Source: Medicago truncatula
Lineage: Eukaryota > Streptophyta > Magnoliopsida > Fabales > Fabaceae
DNA: 64,000 bases
Direction: 5' to 3'
Assembly: GCF_003473485.1 (NCBI RefSeq)
Contig: NC_053043.1
Coordinates: forward strand, 40,090,576-40,154,575
Shown here: in pieces, positions 58,877 through 64,000 of the stretch
Position numbering within the stretch: the first letter of the stretch is position 1
Layout: each line of letters begins with the position of its first letter
Made by a program: the position numbers and the translations under genes
Notes under the pieces: model-generated
Databases searched by the model: none
What the model was told of the DNA's origin: nothing
What the model saw: only the letters and a program-made list of their open reading frames with translations

Positions 58877-61538
58877 ATGGATGATTCCGAACCTGAATTT
58901 CCAATTCCTACTAGGAAAGAACTTGAAATCATAAAGAACTACTTCAATGTCGAATCCGAATTCATCGCCGCAACAGACACCTTCACAACCCCTCATGACA
59001 TTCTTTTTCGCAATCTTGCTGTTTCTATAATCGCCAAGGTCAGTCATCATTTCGAGCTTCGTTTTCTTGAATTTCATCATCGATTCATTGAGAAAATTCA
59101 TGCCATTTGCATGCTCGATTCATGATTTGAAGCTTTGTTTTCGTTGATTTTGCTGAGTTGAATCTGTTCCGTTGTGTTAGATTCTTCTCCCGCTTTGTGT
59201 TTCATGAGAAATTTCTTTTATTCTGTTATTAATTTGTTGTTGATTTCATTTCCGAATCATATCGTTGTTGTGCTGATTTTTTGTTACATTCAGCTCTCGA
59301 GGAGTGATGATCCTGATTCTTTTATTCCGTACCTTGCGATGAACTATTTCGATCGCTTCTTATCGCAGCACAAATTGAATCTGGAGGTAATATTGTTCGT
59401 ATATGTATCTCTTTCTTTGAATTATTTCTCTGTTGAAACTGAAAACTCTCTTTCGTTTTCATAAGGACGTGGAAGGTCGTACTGAGACTGAAAGAGTTCG
59501 TTTGATCGCTGTCTCTTGTCTCACCATATCTTCCAAGATGAGGACAAATTCCTTCTCAGTTGATCGGTTTTTGGAAAACCTATATGTAGGTGTCAATTTA
59601 CTCCGAATTTTAAGTTATGGTTAAATATGTTTGTTATCGCTATTAAATCGTTGCAGAATTTTCAAATTTATTGATCTCAAACATTTATTTGTTTTTAGAC
59701 TCTCATGGAAGACTAAAAATCGATAAAATTGTATATAACTACTCAACAATAACACCAATTTTCTAAACTCTAATTTATGGTTGTATAGCAATTTATGAAA
59801 GAACGGTGAATTGGTACTCGTACAATACTTAGTTTTTACAGACTGAGCCAATTGTTAAATCTTTAGTTGTTTTCGAAATTAGGAGATTCGGTTTTGTTAG
59901 GTCTGATATAAAATTTTGCTTGAATTGTTAAATTCTGAAGTAATGGCTGCACTGTTAAGCTCTTTTTCTTTAGAATGTGGAAATGCTTTCATTCCACATA
60001 CTACTGCATTGAAGTATTAGCCTATTAGGTACAATTTTTTTTTATTGAATTGTTAAATTTACATAGTAAAGTAGTAATATTACTGAGTTAATGTTAGTTA
60101 TAGGATCAATCCTTGCTGTCTATGCATATATGTGACTATAGTTATACTAATTATTGAAGCTGTGGTTGGTTTTTCCCTAAGAGACGATGGAAAAGAAACA
60201 TTTGGGTTCCTAAAACTAAATAAATTTGTTTCCAATGACTATGTTATAGAGCATTGTTTTTAAATTCACTAAATGAACTCACTGGTTGCACAGAGGGACA
60301 TGAATGTGAGGATAACTCCTCCGATGGTAATGAGAATGGAGCTTCTCATTCTCCAAGAACTTCAATGGGCAATGAGATCGGTGACTGCCTTCTGCTTTCT
60401 GAACCACTATTACCCTTATTTCAAAAAATTCTGTGGTTTTAAACGCCGTAGCATTAATGAGATCATAGTTCAAGCTCAAGGAGGTAAACAGAATTTTCTA
60501 TGCATTAATGATTTCATACTTCAAGCTCATTATAATTTGCTATTTCTATGTTTTGTCCAACAGTCTTGCTTGGAGAATATATACTAATATTCATTGGAAT
60601 TTTTCTCTTCTTATTCTGCAGAGCACACCTTTGCTCACTACATGCCTTCTCATATTGCAATCTCCGCTTTTCTGGCTGCTGCCCAAACCAAATATCCCTC
60701 AAAGTATAGCGAAATTGCAGAAGACATTAAGAGCAAAATTGGACTTCAAGTATGTTGATTGAAAACTTAAGTGCATGGCATGTTATGTCTAATAGTATCT
60801 CTATATTTCTCAAAAGACATTAAGAGCAAAACTGTTTTGAGTTTAGGTGTATGAAACAGATATTTCCAGAATCAGTGACATAATTAGGCCATTATACCAT
60901 AAAAATTATAGTAATGACACGTACGAATTACGCTAAAGTTTTTTAAAATGTTCTTCCAGGGGCAGGTGAAAGAATGTGTGAAGAAAATGGTTGATCTTTG
61001 CAATAGATTGAACATCCAGATTGAGAGCACTGAACCAGGAACTCGCTCCACTACAAGTAAAGTTGCGGCAGTACCCCAAGAGGAAATTAAAGAAGCTGGA
61101 ACATCCAAAGAAAATGAAGACGAAGAGTGGACTGGGTTGATCAAGCAAGTACAGGACATGAGAAAGGGGAAGGCGCGGGTGCAGGTGTTGGTGCAGGCGG
61201 AGGAGTTGCCTGATGATGAAGTAACGGTTGCAAGTGGCAACGAGGTAATGGTAGCCGATACATCTGATAAAAAAGATGTAGAAGAAACAAGTCTGCCCAA
61301 GGGCAAGGGCAAGGCAGTGGATGTTGATGATGATAAAGCCAGGGTTGAGGATATAATCCAAAGAGCATTGGTAAAGGAGCCACGGATGGAGAGATCAATT
61401 TCAGAGATTGCAGAGGTTGTAGTACCAAAGAAGCTGATGAACTTTGAGCTGAAATGGCCCACTGATGTTCCATCGCTTGAAGGAGACGAAATACAATACG
61501 CTCGGCCACGACAGTCATTTGGCTGCATAATCAGTTAG
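58877..61538 (+). CDS. D-type cyclin (CYCD6-like) with long charged tail and C-terminal CaaX
   Basis: Regulatory subunit for cyclin-dependent kinases at G1/S or formative divisions. Six exons join in phase to 423 residues: 58877-59038, 59294-59386, 59466-59585, 60294-60483, 60622-60749, 60960-61538. N-terminal cyclin box: YLAMNYFDRFLSQHKLNLE, RVRLIAVSCLTISSKMR, TPPMVMRMELLILQELQW, then the second fold with RSVTAFCFLNHYYPYF, HIAISAFLAAA and ECVKKMVDLC. No LxCxE retinoblastoma-binding motif is seen in the N-terminus, as also recalled for CYCD6;1. The last exon (193 codons with stop) adds about 170 residues rich in E, D, K and V, ending FGCIIS, a CaaX prenylation motif. The tail is longer than in CYCD6;1 (about 300 residues total). 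Start follows a GA-rich leader. Dead tandem copies lie upstream. Confidence 0.88.
60721..60831 (+). repeat. 18-bp copy of cyclin exon 5 sequence inside the next intron
   Basis: AAGACATTAAGAGCAAAA at 60721-60738 (exon 5) recurs exactly at 60814-60831 in intron 5, 93 bp apart. A small local duplication. Confidence 0.8.
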
Positions 61539-63476
61539 TTCTGCTTCAGCAAATTTTACAGATACGACTTTTTCTGGCTCAAGTACTTTTCATTTGGGTT
61601 TGGCTTTGGCTTTGGATCGTGCCCGGTATAAAATGCTCTGGTAGTTTCTTTAGCAGTTCAAACTATCGCTATTATTACCATTGAAAATTGACTTTTTATA
61701 CTTTTCTAATTGAATTCTCACAAATCTTTCAAACGTTCTAAAGCTCTTTTTAGCTAGTTATCTCATTGTGTACTAGTTACTAGTTAGTTATCCATAAATT
61801 TCACAAGGGTACCAGCCATTTCATCAATTGACTCATTGTCTTGTATGAGCACAAGAAACATCATATATTATAAACTTAAGGGTACGATTGGGAGTTAGTT
61901 TTTGGCTAGACATATATAAGATTTTGAAAATTTGAAGGGATGACATGATAATTATATGATATTTCAATCACTATTTTAATTTATTTTAGAAACATTATAT
62001 AATTTTTGTTAATTTAGAAATAAAAAATAAGTCTTCCCCCTCTCTAAAACTGAACTCCTAAACATGGTTTAATAGTCTATATGTTAACAAATTAATTTAA
62101 GGGAAAACAAATTACTTTCCAAGAAATGTAATTCGGTACAAAATTAGACTAATCATGTACTAATAGTTTATTACAGTAAAAAAAAAAGTACTAATAGTGT
62201 AATAGATATACAGTTAATTATATCTCACTGATATGTTGTGTTATTAAGTTATTTTTTATCCCTTCAAAAAAATTAATTTTTTTATGATATTTGTTCAAAT
62301 ATCTATATCTATATGATGAATACAATCAGATATGTACATAAATTTTAATTCATATTGCCTGTGGGAAGTAGGGTTTTTTTTTTTTGACAGGACCTGTGGG
62401 AAGTATTCTCTTTTTTACGATAACCTTTGGGAAGTAGTTAAATCCATAAAATTAGACCTCTATTATCTTAACTACAATTTCAGTTTGCCTCTGCTTTCTA
62501 CAAGCAATCATATCCGTCTTTTGTTTTCGTTGGTTTGAATTTAAATGTTATACCCCACGCCAAATACTGTAGCCAGATGATTATATATGTGAATGTGTGT
62601 ATTTTTCGTTATAGTTGTATAACAAAATGATAATTTTATTGTTAGAAATAAACACTACTACGTAATCAAATCTAAACAAGCATAGATCAGTTTTTACTTC
62701 TAAAAAATTAATAAATAATTAAACATGACAGAGGCGTGACAATGAAAGAATTAGAATTTCCTTCGAAAAAAAAATGAAAGAATTAGAATTGTTATCTCAT
62801 TCTCCATTTCAAATTTGTGTCAACTTAACGAGTAAAGTAATTTACTAAATTGTGCACTAAACATCGAGTATTAGCCATTGTTATAAATACACAAGTTTGA
62901 TGAATTTATAAAGTCGCAATCCATTTAAAGTGAGGTAGAATAAAAAAAGACAACATTGAATACTTCGAATAGTTAAATTTAATTTATTCTAAAAAAAAAA
63001 AAAAACAAATTGAATCTTTAACTAGTAAATAGTTTTTTTTAACTAGTAAATAGTTAGTAAAGTGGAGTATCAAGAGTTGATATTTTAACCAACTTATGTA
63101 TGTGCATGTAATATTGATCATTGATTTATTTATCAACAATGATATTACTCACTTTTCTCTCTTTAAGTGAATTGCTATCTTTAGTGCCTTCTCCCAACCA
63201 ATTGGTGACATCGTTTTATAGATGAGGTCGCGCCATATAAACCAAACCAAACCAAGTCACAATGTTCTATCATAAAAAAGACCTATTAATACCGGAATTG
63301 CAATTTCATATTGTTTGTATAAAGATCACATTCTCAATTCCTAAAATGGTGTATTACTGGCGAACCCAAAAAAATGTTGAGACAGCCAATGAGGGCCTGT
63401 TTTAGAACACAGTGTGCCTCTTTACAAAGTTGAAATGTTCAGAGTTCAATTCTTGACACCCACTCTAATTCAAGAG
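61539..63476. other. Intergenic region between cyclin and UBP14
   Basis: Cyclin 3' flank, then AT-rich DNA. Around 63062-63300 is the better-preserved copy of the repeat at 55292-55470. No gene-like frame. Confidence 0.55.
63062..63300. repeat. Spacer duplicate of 55292-55470
   Basis: See the matching block left of the cyclin pseudogene; shared phrases GGAGTATCAAG, CCCAACCAATTGGTGAC and TAGATGAGGTC...TATAAACCAAACCA in the same order and orientation. Confidence 0.5.
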
Positions 63477-64000
63477 TCAAAGCCTCTCGAAAAAGTAAAG
63501 ATAGCCCATGTCCTTGGGAGGATTAATGGAAGCCCCTACCTTGTTGTCGTTAAAAATAACCCATCTACCATCTTTCAAGATGTGTGCAACATAGTGACCG
63601 CAGTGTGTTGAGGTTCCAATGTGGCTAACAATTCCCATAAGTCGATATCCTGTGGGAAACCAAGAGAGAAATTCAGTACAACCATTTGTCGAAGTTATAA
63701 AGTTGAAATGAAAACTTGTCCATTCTTCGGGAATAACCATTAACAACCCTATAAGTTCAAATAAAATATCATAACATTAACGAAGACAGGTATCATCATA
63801 TTTTTGAATTATTAATATAGATAATCATCAATAACAGAAGTAATTAGAAATCTAAGATGTGAAAGCAACTCACTTCCTCCTCCATCGGGTAAGTCAGCAT
63901 CATTTGGACCAGATGTAGTGTTTGATGCAGTAGCATCCATGTTGGAAACGGATGCATCGGGATTGCTGAAGATCCAGTCTGTTGCTTTCTCAATGTCACC
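63477..64000 (-). CDS. UBP14: UBP14 ubiquitin-specific protease, C-terminal end (partial)
   Basis: C-terminus of a deubiquitinase of the USP5/isopeptidase-T type that disassembles free ubiquitin chains (Arabidopsis UBP14/TITAN6). Two exons: 64000-63874 (runs off the window) and 63649-63477, joined in phase through an arginine codon ([15 protein letters not shown]). The first contains the end of a UBA domain ([14 protein letters not shown]) and an acidic linker ending DLPDGGG. The second holds the catalytic histidine box [16 protein letters not shown] with GRWVIFND and ends [11 protein letters not shown]. Histidine of HCGHYVAH and the aspartate of FND are in place. Catalytic cysteine, zinc finger and first UBA domain lie beyond the right edge. 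Confidence 0.93.

Noticed and set aside
60884-61528. 214- and 142-codon minus-strand frames
   Set aside because: Antisense shadows of cyclin exon 6, caused by its biased codon content; no domain.

Overview
The window is nuclear plant DNA: AT-rich, with short exons, GT-AG introns and many small repeats. LHCB3, MRE11 and CNGC4 homologues show a land plant. The repeat types (Stowaway-like and Mutator-like MITEs, tRNA-derived SINEs, a TRIM with an initiator-Met tRNA primer site) and the protein sequences fit a dicot, most likely a legume such as Medicago. That species guess comes from memory and was not tested.

Layout. 548-7641 (+) is the 3' two thirds of a NOL10/ENP2-type ribosome-biogenesis gene. 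8958-10075 (-) is LHCB3. 11009-11081 (-) is tRNA-Phe(GAA). 13170-23992 (-) is a complete 20-exon MRE11 with MITEs in its introns. A 7-unit minisatellite lies upstream of it at 24.8-25.7 kb. 28514-32653 (+) is an eight-exon CNGC4-type ion channel, followed by a dead LINE. 34927-38169 (-) is a seven-exon VAP4-type MSP-domain gene. 40.3-42.8 kb holds rearranged LINE debris. 43.0-51.3 kb holds four tandem, same-strand, intronless DUF3774 (wound-responsive) genes separated by a 1.5-kb DNA transposon, SINEs and a LINE ORF1 fossil. 51.3-58.9 kb is repeat-rich: a Pack-MULE carrying a beta-amylase fragment and degenerate cyclin copies. 58877-61538 (+) is an intact D-type cyclin. The 3' end of UBP14 (-) runs off the right edge.

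The genes form no single pathway. They are ordinary housekeeping, photosynthesis, DNA-repair, signalling and cell-cycle genes. The two real clusters are the DUF3774 array and the cyclin family (one intact gene plus at least two wrecked copies).

Most interesting items: (1) the D-type cyclin ends in a CaaX-type prenylation motif (CIIS) after a long charged extension and shows no LxCxE motif; (2) all four DUF3774 promoters carry near-matches to the hypoxia-responsive promoter element, and copy 1 looks like a gene-conversion mosaic; (3) a 535-bp Mutator-like element with an exact 9-bp target duplication has captured a piece of a beta-amylase coding region. Exon joins were deduced by eye from splice signals, reading phase and recalled family sequences. 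No alignment or database search was run.
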